DNA of 64,000 nucleotides from Xenorhabdus bovienii. GTDB lineage: Bacteria; Pseudomonadota; Gammaproteobacteria; Enterobacterales; Enterobacteriaceae. A model generated the notes under the pieces. It saw only the letters and a program-made list of their open reading frames with translations, was not told the DNA's origin and ran no database searches. The DNA lies in the NCBI RefSeq assembly GCF_024721015.1, contig NZ_JANAIF010000017.1:1-64000 (forward strand). Reading direction: 5' to 3'. A program made the translations under genes and the position numbers. Position 1 is the stretch's first letter; the number at the start of each line of letters is the position of its first letter. Below, in pieces: positions 8,849-18,680 of this stretch.

Positions 8849-11800
8849 TGATTACTGTCTCCGCCTAAAATTGCCATCAGTTCTTCTGTTGACATTAAAT
8901 CAAGTGAGTTTTGTATCGATTCAATATCGTTTTCCCCTATCGCATCCATTTGCGCTGAAAAAATGATGTTGGCCTGTTCTGCCAATTTGGGGGAAAGAAA
9001 CAACGAGGCGATAGGGATATCGACCAGAAATTCGGTTTGTATGCGCGTTGTCAATTGCACGGCCATCAGCGAGTGACCGCCGAGTTCAAAGAAGTGGTCG
9101 TGACGGCCGACTCGTTCCAGCCCCAGCAGGTCTTGCCAGATCCGAGCCAGAGTGGTTTCCTCCTCACCGAGCGGGGCTTCGTAGCCACTGGCTACCACGG
9201 CGGACGCGTCGGGGGCGGGGAGCGCCTGACGGTTAAGTTTGCCGTTGGGGGTGAGCGGGAAAGCGTCGAGCACCATAAAGGCGCTGGGCAGCATATACTC
9301 GGCAAGGTGTTGGGCGAGCTGCTGACGCAGTTCGGCCGGCACCAGTTCAACGCCGTCCAGAGGCCGTACATAGGCGACCAGACGCTTGTGATCCAGTTCG
9401 TCTTCGCGTACCAGAATCACTGCCTCACGTACCCCGTGACATTGCACCAATCGGGCTTCGATCTCGCCGAGTTCAATGCGGAAGCCACGCAGTTTGACCT
9501 GAAAGTCATTGCGGCCGAGATATTCGAGATTGCCGTCGGGAAGCCAGCGGCCGAGGTCGCCGGTTTTGTACATGCGGGCGCCCGGATCGGCGACAAGGGG
9601 ATCGGTGAGGAAACATTCGGCAGTCAGTTCGGGGCGGTTCAGGTAACCGCGGGCGACGCCGGCACCCGCGATATGAATTTCGCCAGTGACACCGAGAGGA
9701 ACCGGCTGGCCTTGGGTATCCAGGATATAAATCCGGGTGTTGGCAATCGGGTGGCCGATAGGGATTTTTCTATATTCGCTTTCAGTCAGCGGGATTTCAT
9801 AAGCTGTAGCGAAGGTGGTGGTTTCCGTTGGCCCATACACATGCAGCAGATGCTCTGGCGGGTAATCGGTTCTAAGACTGATCGCAGGACGGATATCGGC
9901 CTGTTCACCGCCGAAAAGGACATAACGTAAACCCGACAATGATGAGGCGATCAAACTCGCGTATTGATTGAACAACGCAGTTGTGAGGAAGAGCGCACTG
10001 ACGCCTTCCGATGTTAATCGCTGCCCAAAATAGTCGGGTTGTAATAAGGTCTTTTCCGGGATCAACAGGATACGTGCGCCATGCACTAACCCCGCCCACA
10101 CCTCCCAGGTGGCTGCATCAAATGAGACGTTGGCGCAATGGGCAATACAGTCATCGGGGCCAATATCGGCAAAGCCATTATTGATAATCAGGCGCAGGAC
10201 ATTGCGGTGCTCGACCATCACCCCCTTGGGTAATCCGGTGGAGCCGGAGGTGTAGATGACATACGCCAGATGGCGTGACGTCAGCCCCAGAGCCTGAGCG
10301 TCCGGGTTGTAGTCTGGCTGTGCCGCCAGAGATGATTCTTGGGTGTCGAGTACTACCGCCGGCACGGGGCTGATTAGCTTGTCGACCCATGCTGTTTGGG
10401 TCAGCAAGGCCACCGGTGCCGCGTCATCGAGCATATAAGCTAACCGCTCGGCCGGATAGGTCGGATCGAGCGGCACATAGGCACCGCCCGCCTTGAGGAT
10501 AGCGAGTAAGCCGACTACCATCTCCGGGCTGCGTTCCAGACAAATTGCCACCCGATCATCCGGCCGTACGCCCAGGGCGATCAGATGATGAGCCAGACGA
10601 TTGGCGCGGCGGTTCAGTTCGTCATAGCTCATCGTCTGGTCTTCGTACACTATGGCTGTTGCGGCTGGCCGGATCGCTGCCTGAGCCTCGAACAGCTGGT
10701 GGATCAGGGCGTCCTGCGGGAAGTCCGTCTCGGTGGCGTTAAAGTCCACCAGCAGTTGTTGCCGCTCTGCCGGTGGCAGAAGCGGCACATCCAGAATCAA
10801 CTGTTGCGGGTCGTAAGCCAGGGCATCGACCAGACCGCGGATAGCATTAACCAGATAGACGGTGACGCGAGCCGGATCGATCCCGGCCACGGCCTGAGCG
10901 GTCAGATAGAAACCAGTTCCCAGATCATCCACCGAGAGGGTGAGCGGATAGTTGGTTCGTTCCTTTGTCGCGATGATGCGCATGCCTGCCCAAGTTGTGT
11001 CAACCGCCTTTGCTTCGCCAATTTGGCTGTGACGGTAATTGAGCAGGGCACTGAACAGTGGCATCGGCTGGGCCACGCCACTACAGCGCTGTGCCAGTGT
11101 TAACGGAGCCTGTTCATGTTCCAGCAGCGTCATTAAATTGTGGTAGGTGGCCTGCACCACTTCCTGCACGTTGCGACTGGCCAGAGAGACTCGTATCGGC
11201 AGGGTATTGATGAACATGCCCAGTACTCGGTCGGCGCCAGCGCTTCCTTGCAGGCGACCCAGCAGCACGGAACCAAAGATCACGTCGTCGCGGCCGCTAG
11301 TTTGTGCCAGCACCTGAGCCCAGGCCACATGGAACAGCACACTCGGACTGACCCCCAGACGACGGGCTTGGGTGCGGACGGCTCCCGCCAGGTCGGGGGT
11401 GAGCGGGAGACGGGCTTCGGCGATGGATTCATTATCGTCCGGTATCGTGAGCATACCGAACGGTGCGGTGGGGGCGTCGACATCGGCGAGTTGAGCGCTA
11501 AAGTAGGTTTCGTGCACTGCGGCCGGCACATTCAGGGTCTGGGCGATAAAGTCGCGGTAAGGCAGTGCTGTGGGGAGTGTCTCGGCCTGCCCCTGTAGTA
11601 TTTGGGCAATCTCGGCAAAGATAAGCTCCAGCGTCATATGGTCGCTGACCAGATGGTGGAAACGCAGAACCAGCAGCCATTCATTCTGAGCCGGATCGTG
11701 GGCGATGTCGGCGGCGAACAGCGGTGCACGGTTCAGGTCGAGACGATGCCGGCGCGGATCGGTGTGGGCCAATAACTGAGCCGGAACGTCGTCCGCCGTG

Positions 11801-12075
11801 GCTGGAGTGAAGAGTTTGACATACAGCGGTGCCTGACGCCAGACCACCTGAACCGGCTGCGATAATCCCTGCCAGCAGGCAGCGGTGCGCAGGATATCGT
11901 GACGGTCGATGACCTGTTGCAGGGCGGCAAGGAAAGTATCGAGACGTTCGCGGCTGTCGAAGGCAAGCAGGCTCTGCAACAGATAAGTATCGCCTTGTGC
12001 CTGCATCAGGTGATGGAACAGGATACCTTCCTGCAACGGCGCCAGCGGATAGATATCCTGCACATTACTCGCTCC
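8845..12075 (-). other. NRPS module 11: dual C/E, A (DAWFLGVTFK), T, docking tail
   Basis: Dual C/E domain with HHLMQAQGD. The recognition segment is nearly identical to module 10; the DNA of 9700-10280 and 12955-13520 is almost the same. Residue 11 should stay L. Confidence 0.7.
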
Positions 12076-15000
12076 GCCGGGGATAGCGCCGACGAGGATA
12101 TCAATCTCGGTCTGGGACAGTGAGATGAGCGACAGCATGTCGGGGGTGAGGTTGGTGCAGCCTTCGGGAATACGGTTAGGTGGCACCACGAAGGCTCCAA
12201 TGTCATCCTGATGTGCCAGTATGGTTTGTGCCAGTTCAGCAAGGACGGGCGCGGCGAACACGCTGCGGACGTCGAGTCGCCAGCCGAAGCTGCGTAGCCG
12301 CTCGATCAAACTGACGATCATCAGCGAATGGCCACCGAGTTCAAAGAAGTGATCGTGACGGCCGACCTGCGTCAGTCCTAACAGGTCTTGCCAAATCTGG
12401 GTTAAGGCGGCTTCTACCTCGCCGACCGGGGCTTCATAGCCACGCGCCACCACGGCGGATGAGTCGGGAGCGGGAAGCGCCTGACGGTCAAGTTTGCCGT
12501 TGGGGGTGAGCGGGAAGGCGTCGAGCATCATAAAGGCGCTGGGCAGCATGTACTCGGCAAGATGCCGGGCAAGCTGCTGACGCAGTTCGGCGGGAACCAG
12601 TTCAACACCGTCCAGCGGCCGCAGATAGGCGACCAGACGCTTGTGACCCGGTTCGTCTTCGCGGGTGAGAACCACGGCCTCGCGTACGCCGTGACATTGC
12701 ACCAATCGGGCTTCGATCTCGCCCAGCTCAATACGGAAGCCACGCAATTTAACCTGGAAATCATTGCGGCTGAGATACTCGATATTGCCGTCAGGAAGCC
12801 AGCGCCCGAGGTCGCCAGTCTTGTACATGCGGGCATCCGGATCGGCGGAGAACGGATCGGCAGGGAAGCGCTCGGCAGTCAGTTCGGGGCGGTTCAGATA
12901 GCCACGAGCAACACCCGCACCGGCAATATGGATTTCTCCCGCGACACCGAGAGGAACGGGCTGGCCTTGGGTATCCAGAATATAGATCCGGGTGTTGGCA
13001 ATCGGATGGCCGATAGGGATTTTCCTCTCTTCGCCTTCAGTCAGTGGGATTTCATAGGCCGTGGCAAAGGTGGTGGTTTCCGTTGGCCCGTACACATGTA
13101 GCAGGTGCTGTGGCGGGTAATCGGCTCTAAGGCGGATCGCGGGACGGATATCGGCCTGTTCACCGCCGAAAAGGACATAACGTAAACCCGACAATGACGA
13201 CGCGATTAAACTCGCGTATTGATTGAACAACGCGGTTGTGAGGAAGAGCGCACTGACGCCTTCCGATGATAAACGCTGACCAAAATAATCAGGTTGTAAT
13301 AAGGTTTTTTCCGGGATCAACAGGATACGTGCGCCATGCACTAATCCCGCCCATACCTCCCAGGTGGCCGCATCGAATGAGACGTTTGCGCAATGGGCAA
13401 TACAGTCATCGGGGCTAATATCGGCAAAACCATTATTGATAATCAGGCGCAGGACATTGCGGTGCTCGACCATCACCCCCTTGGGTAATCCGGTGGAGCC
13501 GGAGGTGTAGATGACATAGGCCAGATGGCGTGACGTCAGCCCCAGAGTCTGAGCGTCCGGATTGTGGGTCGGTTGTGTCGCCAGGGATGATTCTTGGGCA
13601 TCGAGAACTACCGTGGTTACGGGGCTGGTTAGTCTATCGACCTGTGCCGTCAGGGTCAGCAAAGCCACCGGTGCCGCATCATCAAGCATATAGGCCAGCC
13701 GCTCGGCCGGATAGGCCGGATCGAGCGGCACATAGGCGCCGCCAGCCTTGAGGACAGCCAGCAGGCCGACGACCATCTCCGGGCTGCGTTCCAGACAAAT
13801 TGCCACCCGATCGTCCGGGCGTACACCTAAGGCGATCAGATGATGGGCCAGGCGATTGGCACGGCGGTTCAGTTCGCCATAGCTGAGTGTCTGATCTTCA
13901 AACACGACAGCGGTGGCATTGGGACGGTGTGTCGCCTGAGCTTCGAACAATTGATGGATCAGGGCGTCCTGCGGGAAGTCCGTCTGGGTGGCGTTGAAGT
14001 CTACCAGCAACTGTTGCCGCTCCGAAGCCGGCAGGATTGGCAGACGTGCGATGGCTTGTGCCGCATCGGCGGCCATCGCCGTCAGCACCTGCTTAAAGTA
14101 CTCTACCATGCGTTCGATGGTCGTTGGATCGAACAAGTCCGAGGCATATTCCAGATCACCGGTAAGACCCGTTTCGTTTTCGGTCAGCGATAACGTCAGA
14201 TCGAAGTGGGCGCTATAACGCGCCTGTTCAACCGGAGAGAGCTGTAGGCCAGGTAACGCCAGATCTTGGGCAGGCGTGTTGTTTAAGGTCAGCATCACCT
14301 GGAAGACCGGGCTGTAGCTCAGGCTGCGTTCGGGCTGTAGCGCTTCTACTACCTGTTCGAAGGGCAGATCTTGATGGGCATAGGCCGCGAGTGCACGCTC
14401 ACGAACCTGTGCGAGCAGATCGGCCACACGGGGCGCCTCACCCGGCGTGACGCGCAGGGCCAGAGTATTGACGAAGAAACCGATCAGGCTTTCTAACTCT
14501 TGGTGTGGGCGGTTAGCGACCGGAGTACCGATAACAATGTCATCCTGACCACTGAGCCGGGCGAGGACGATGCTCCAGGCGGTCAGTACGGTCATAAACA
14601 AAGTGGTGTGATGGCGCTGTCCGAGTTCCTTAAGCGATGCCAGTAAGGTGGTATCGAGCTGGAAGGACACCTGATCGCCAACATAGGTTTGTACCGATGG
14701 GCGTGGCCGGTCGGTTGGGAGTGTCAGTAAGGCTGGGGCGTTCTGAAGTTGGCTACACCAGAAGTCACGCTGTTCAGTGAGGACGGCCTCCTGTAACCCA
14801 TCGCGCTGCCAGACGGCATAGTCGGCGTACTGAATGGGTAGCGGTGGTAAAGGATCGCCGTGGCCGTTGAGGGCGGCGCGGTAGAGGGCGCCCAGTTCGT
14901 GTACCAGTACACCGACGGACCAGGCATCAGCGATGATGTGGTGCTGGGTAAGCAGCAACATATGTGATTCGTCTGTCAGTTGCAGCAGTTGACCGCGGAT

Positions 15001-15477
15001 CAGCGGGCCCCGGACAAAGTCGAAGGGTGTCAGTGCTTCGAGGGCGGAGAGCTCGGCGATACGGGTAGTGTGCATTGCCGGGTTCAGCGGACGCAGGTCC
15101 TGGCAGGACAGGGCAAAATTGACGTCAGCGGGATCGATGTGCTGGCAGGGCTGGCCTTCGACTAGCACGAAGCGGGTACGCAGGCTCTCATGCCGGGCGA
15201 CCAGGCGATCGAGGGCGGTGGTCAGGGCATCGCGGTCAAGTTGACCCGTGAGACGCAGTACCACCGACATATGGTAGGCTAGGCTGGCAGCCGGATCGAG
15301 TTGGCTGAGGAACCACAACCGCTGCTGAGCGAAGGACAACGGCAGAGGCTGATGTCGACTCACCTGTTCAATCAATGGCCGTTGCTGCTGACCTCCGCGG
15401 GCTTTCAATTGTTCTTCAATTTTCTTCTCTAGAACGGCCCGTTTCAGGTCATCGAGATTCATGTTAATCCTTGTCAT
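8845..15477 (-). CDS. Nonribosomal peptide synthetase, second subunit, two modules (C-A-T-CE-A-T)
   Basis: A protein of 2210 residues that adds residues 10 and 11 to the peptide. Order: N-terminal docking helix (MNLDDLKRAVLEKKI, residues 6-20); C domain (LSFAQQRLWFL, then HHIIADAW); A domain with pocket DAWFLGVTFK; T domain (GGHSLMIVSL near 1050); dual C/E domain (HHLMQAQGD, HHLVSDH); a second A domain with the same pocket; T domain (GGHSLMAVQL near 2137); and a C-terminal docking tail ending STEELMAILGGDSNQ. It has neither E nor thioesterase domain. The annotated ATG overlaps the stop of the upstream gene (ATGA). An internal ATG at 15462, preceded by AAGGA at 5 nt, starts MNLDDL and fits the subunit family better. 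The first C domain has Ala where the HHxxxDG motif usually has Gly. Its head resembles that of the third subunit, and its tail that of the first. Confidence 0.95.
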   Translation of the reverse strand: MTRINMNLDDLKRAVLEKKIEEQLKARGGQQQRPLIEQVSRHQPLPLSFAQQRLWFLSQLDPAASLAYHMSVVLRLTGQLDRDALTTALDRLVARHESLRTRFVLVEGQPCQHIDPADVNFALSCQDLRPLNPAMHTTRIAELSALEALTPFDFVRGPLIRGQLLQLTDESHMLLLTQHHIIADAWSVGVLVHELGALYRAALNGHGDPLPPLPIQYADYAVWQRDGLQEAVLTEQRDFWCSQLQNAPALLTLPTDRPRPSVQTYVGDQVSFQLDTTLLASLKELGQRHHTTLFMTVLTAWSIVLARLSGQDDIVIGTPVANRPHQELESLIGFFVNTLALRVTPGEAPRVADLLAQVRERALAAYAHQDLPFEQVVEALQPERSLSYSPVFQVMLTLNNTPAQDLALPGLQLSPVEQARYSAHFDLTLSLTENETGLTGDLEYASDLFDPTTIERMVEYFKQVLTAMAADAAQAIARLPILPASERQQLLVDFNATQTDFPQDALIHQLFEAQATHRPNATAVVFEDQTLSYGELNRRANRLAHHLIALGVRPDDRVAICLERSPEMVVGLLAVLKAGGAYVPLDPAYPAERLAYMLDDAAPVALLTLTAQVDRLTSPVTTVVLDAQESSLATQPTHNPDAQTLGLTSRHLAYVIYTSGSTGLPKGVMVEHRNVLRLIINNGFADISPDDCIAHCANVSFDAATWEVWAGLVHGARILLIPEKTLLQPDYFGQRLSSEGVSALFLTTALFNQYASLIASSLSGLRYVLFGGEQADIRPAIRLRADYPPQHLLHVYGPTETTTFATAYEIPLTEGEERKIPIGHPIANTRIYILDTQGQPVPLGVAGEIHIAGAGVARGYLNRPELTAERFPADPFSADPDARMYKTGDLGRWLPDGNIEYLSRNDFQVKLRGFRIELGEIEARLVQCHGVREAVVLTREDEPGHKRLVAYLRPLDGVELVPAELRQQLARHLAEYMLPSAFMMLDAFPLTPNGKLDRQALPAPDSSAVVARGYEAPVGEVEAALTQIWQDLLGLTQVGRHDHFFELGGHSLMIVSLIERLRSFGWRLDVRSVFAAPVLAELAQTILAHQDDIGAFVVPPNRIPEGCTNLTPDMLSLISLSQTEIDILVGAIPGGASNVQDIYPLAPLQEGILFHHLMQAQGDTYLLQSLLAFDSRERLDTFLAALQQVIDRHDILRTAACWQGLSQPVQVVWRQAPLYVKLFTPATADDVPAQLLAHTDPRRHRLDLNRAPLFAADIAHDPAQNEWLLVLRFHHLVSDHMTLELIFAEIAQILQGQAETLPTALPYRDFIAQTLNVPAAVHETYFSAQLADVDAPTAPFGMLTIPDDNESIAEARLPLTPDLAGAVRTQARRLGVSPSVLFHVAWAQVLAQTSGRDDVIFGSVLLGRLQGSAGADRVLGMFINTLPIRVSLASRNVQEVVQATYHNLMTLLEHEQAPLTLAQRCSGVAQPMPLFSALLNYRHSQIGEAKAVDTTWAGMRIIATKERTNYPLTLSVDDLGTGFYLTAQAVAGIDPARVTVYLVNAIRGLVDALAYDPQQLILDVPLLPPAERQQLLVDFNATETDFPQDALIHQLFEAQAAIRPAATAIVYEDQTMSYDELNRRANRLAHHLIALGVRPDDRVAICLERSPEMVVGLLAILKAGGAYVPLDPTYPAERLAYMLDDAAPVALLTQTAWVDKLISPVPAVVLDTQESSLAAQPDYNPDAQALGLTSRHLAYVIYTSGSTGLPKGVMVEHRNVLRLIINNGFADIGPDDCIAHCANVSFDAATWEVWAGLVHGARILLIPEKTLLQPDYFGQRLTSEGVSALFLTTALFNQYASLIASSLSGLRYVLFGGEQADIRPAISLRTDYPPEHLLHVYGPTETTTFATAYEIPLTESEYRKIPIGHPIANTRIYILDTQGQPVPLGVTGEIHIAGAGVARGYLNRPELTAECFLTDPLVADPGARMYKTGDLGRWLPDGNLEYLGRNDFQVKLRGFRIELGEIEARLVQCHGVREAVILVREDELDHKRLVAYVRPLDGVELVPAELRQQLAQHLAEYMLPSAFMVLDAFPLTPNGKLNRQALPAPDASAVVASGYEAPLGEEETTLARIWQDLLGLERVGRHDHFFELGGHSLMAVQLTTRIQTEFLVDIPIASLFLSPKLAEQANIIFSAQMDAIGENDIESIQNSLDLMSTEELMAILGGDSNQ
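12076..15477 (-). other. NRPS module 10: docking helix, C, A (DAWFLGVTFK), T
   Basis: First module of the second subunit. The C domain is ordinary except for HHIIADA. The A pocket is the same as in module 7. A dual C/E domain follows, so residue 10 should be D. Confidence 0.7.
15468..15472 (-). promoter_or_regulatory. Ribosome binding site deciding the start of the second NRPS subunit
   Basis: AAGGA on the minus strand, 5 nt before ATG 15462. It favours MNLDDL over the ATG at 15477 that overlaps the preceding stop codon. Confidence 0.6.
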
Positions 15478-18400
15478 TGGTTATTATCTCCGCGGTTATT
15501 GTCCCCGTCTAACATTGCCAGCAATTCTTCTGTTGACATTAAATCAAGCGAGTTTTGTATCGATTCAATATCGTTTTCCCCGACCGCATTCATTTGCGCT
15601 GAAAAGATGATGTTGGCCTGTTCCGCTAATTTGGGGGAAAGGAACAACGAAGTGAGGGGGATATCGACCAGGAATTTGGCTTTTATACGTGTTATCAATT
15701 GCACGACCATCAGTGAGTGGCCGCCGAGTTCAAAGAAGTGGTCGTGACGGCCGATGCGTACCAGCTCCAGCAGGTCTTGCCAGATCTGCGCCAGGGCCGT
15801 TTCTACTCTTCCCTGTGGGGATTCATAGTCGCGCGTCACCACGGCGGACGCGTCAGGGGCAGGGAGCGCCTGACGGTCGAGTTTGCCGTTGGGGGTCAGC
15901 GGGAAGGCGTCGAGCGTCATAAAGGCGCTGGGTAGCATGTACTCAGCGAGATGCTGGGCGAGCTGTTGGCGTAGTTCAGCGGGAACCAGTTCAACACCGT
16001 CCTGAGGCCGCACATAGGCGATTAGACGCTTGTGGCCCGGTTCGTCTTCACGTGTCAGAACTATTGCTTCGCGCACGCCGTGACATTGCATCAGTTGGGT
16101 CTCGATCTCACCGAGTTCGATACGGAAGCCGCGCAGTTTGATCTGAAAATCATTGCGGCCGAGATAGTCGATGTTGCCGTCGGGACACCAGCAGCCGAGG
16201 TCGCCGGTCTTGTACATGCGGGCATCCGGATCGGAGGAGAACGGGTCGGCGAGGAAACGTTCGGCAGTCAGTTCAGGTCGGTTCAGGTAGCCGCGGGCAA
16301 CACCGGCACCGGCGATATGGATTTCGCCGGCCACACCAAGAGGAGCGGGCTGACCCAGCGAGTTGAGAATATAGATCTGCGTGTTGGCGATCGGGCGGCC
16401 GATATGGCTGACAAAGCCCTCCGCCCGGTTCATCCGTATCCAGGTCGAATAAGTCGTTGTCTCAGAAGGACCATACAGATTGCACACATCCTGTACGGAT
16501 GTGTGGGCAAACAAATGTTCAACGACGTGCGGTTTCAATGCTTCACCGGCCAGATTGACCGTCCGGGTGGTTATGGGAACCGCCTTGGCTTCGATCAAGT
16601 GTACGATGGCTGACGGCACCGTGTTGAGCAGGCTGACCGGCTGCTCGGTGGTGACCAGCGACAGCACATCAGGAACGAGATGAACTGTGCCGCCGGAGAG
16701 CAGCGGCGCAAAACATTCGTACACCGCCAAATCAAAATTAAGCGAGGTAGCAAAAAGGGTATGTGCCAATTCCTCCGGGCTGAAAGTCCGCTGCGCCCAA
16801 GTGAGGAAGTTCACGGTATTACGGTGGGCGATCGCCACCCCTTTGGGCAAGCCGGTCGAGCCGGAAGTGTAGATCACATAGGCCAGATGGTGTGACGCTA
16901 ACCCCAGCTTCTGCGGTTCCGGATTGTGGGTTGGCCGTGCTGCTATAGCCGATTCCTGGCCGTCGAGCACTACAGTGAGTACGGGACTGATCAGTCTGTC
17001 AACCCACATCGTCTGGGTCAGCAAGGCCACCGGTGCGGCGTCATCAATTATATATGCCAGTCGTTCGGTCGGATAAGCCGGATCGAGTGGCACATAGGTG
17101 CCGCCCGCCTTGAGGATACCCAATAAACCGACCATCATCTCTGGGCTGCGTTCCAGACAAATTGCCACCCGATCGTCCGGCCGTAGCCCCAGCGCAATCA
17201 GATGATGAGCCAGACGATTGGCGCGGCAGTTCAGTTCGCCATAACTGAGCGCTTGTTCCCCGCATACCACGGCGGTGGCGGCGGGATTGTGCGCCGCCTG
17301 AGCTTCGAACAGCTGGTGGATCAGCGCGTCCTGCGGGAAGTCTGCCTGGGTGGCGTTAAAATCAACCACAATTTGTTGCCGCTCAGAGGCTGGCAGGATG
17401 GAGACTTGCAGGATTGGCTGTTGCGGGTCGCGAACCAGGGCATCGACCAGACCGTTGATGGCGGTGGCCAGATAAGCGGTTACGCGAACCGGATCGATTC
17501 CGGCCACGGTCTGGGCGGTCAAATGGAAACCGATCCCCAGATCATCCACCGACAGGGTGAGCGGATAGTTGGTCCGCTCTTCGATTGCCACGATGCGCAT
17601 GCCTGCCCAGGCCGTGTCAATTGCGTCGGCCTTGTCGATTTGACTATGACGGTAATTAAGCAAGGCACTGAACAGCGGCATCGGCTGGGCTACGCCACTA
17701 CAGCGTTGTGCCAGCGCTAACGGTGCCTGCTCGTGCTCCAGCAGCGCCGTCAGACTGCGATAGGTGGCCTGAACCACTTCCTGTACGCTGCGGTCGGCCA
17801 GAGAAACCCGCATTGGCAGGGTATTAATAAACATCCCCAGTATGCGATCAGCGCCCGCGACCCCTTGCAAGCGACCCAGCAGCACGGAGCCAAAGACCAC
17901 GTCATCGCGGCCGCTGGTCTGAGCCAGCACTTGAGCCCAGGCCACATGGAACAGCACGCTCGGACTGACCCCCAGACGCCGGGCCTGGACGCGGATGGTC
18001 TCCGCCAAGGCGGGAGCGAGCGGGAGACGGGCTTCGGCAACAGGCTGGCTATCGCCTGGCATCGTGAGCACGCCAAACGGCGCCGTCGGCGCATCGACAT
18101 CAGCGAGCTGGGTACGGAAATAGGCCTCATGTGCTGTCGCCGGCACGTTCAGGGTCTGGGCGATAAAATTGCGGTAGGGCAGTGCGGCGGGCAGCGACTC
18201 GGCATGCCCCTGCTGGATTTGGGCAATCTCAGTGAAAATCAGTTCCAGCGTCATATGGTCGCTGACCAGATGGTGGAAGCGCAGAGCCAGCAGCCATTCA
18301 TCCTGTGCCGGATCGTGGGCGATATCGGCGGCGAACAGCGGTGCACGATTCAGGTTGAGGCGGTGCAGATGCGGATCAGTGTGGGCGCGTAACTGGGCTG

Positions 18401-18680
18401 GAACGTCGTCCGCCGTAGCCGGGGTGAAGAGATTGATCCCCAGCGGCGCCTGACGCCAGACCACCTGAACCGGTTGTGTGAGATCTTGCCAGTAGGCAGC
18501 GGTACGCAGGATATCGTGGCGGTCGATAACCTGTTGCAGGGCAGCCAGGAAGGTATCAAGACGTTCGCGGGTGTCGAAAGCAATCAGACTCTGCAACAGA
18601 TAGGTATCGCCTTGTGCCTGTAGCAGGTGATGGAACAGGATACCCTCCTGCAACGGCGCCAGTGGATAGATATCCTGCAC
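15474..18680 (-). other. NRPS module 9: dual C/E, A (DLYNNALTYK, Ala-like), T, docking tail
   Basis: Dual C/E domain with HHLLQAQGD. The A domain has the same recognition segment as modules 2 and 6. The T domain (GGHSLMVVQL) is followed by a spacer beginning FLVDIPLTSLFLSPKLAEQA and a C-terminal docking peptide (SLDLMSTEELLAML). Confidence 0.7.
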
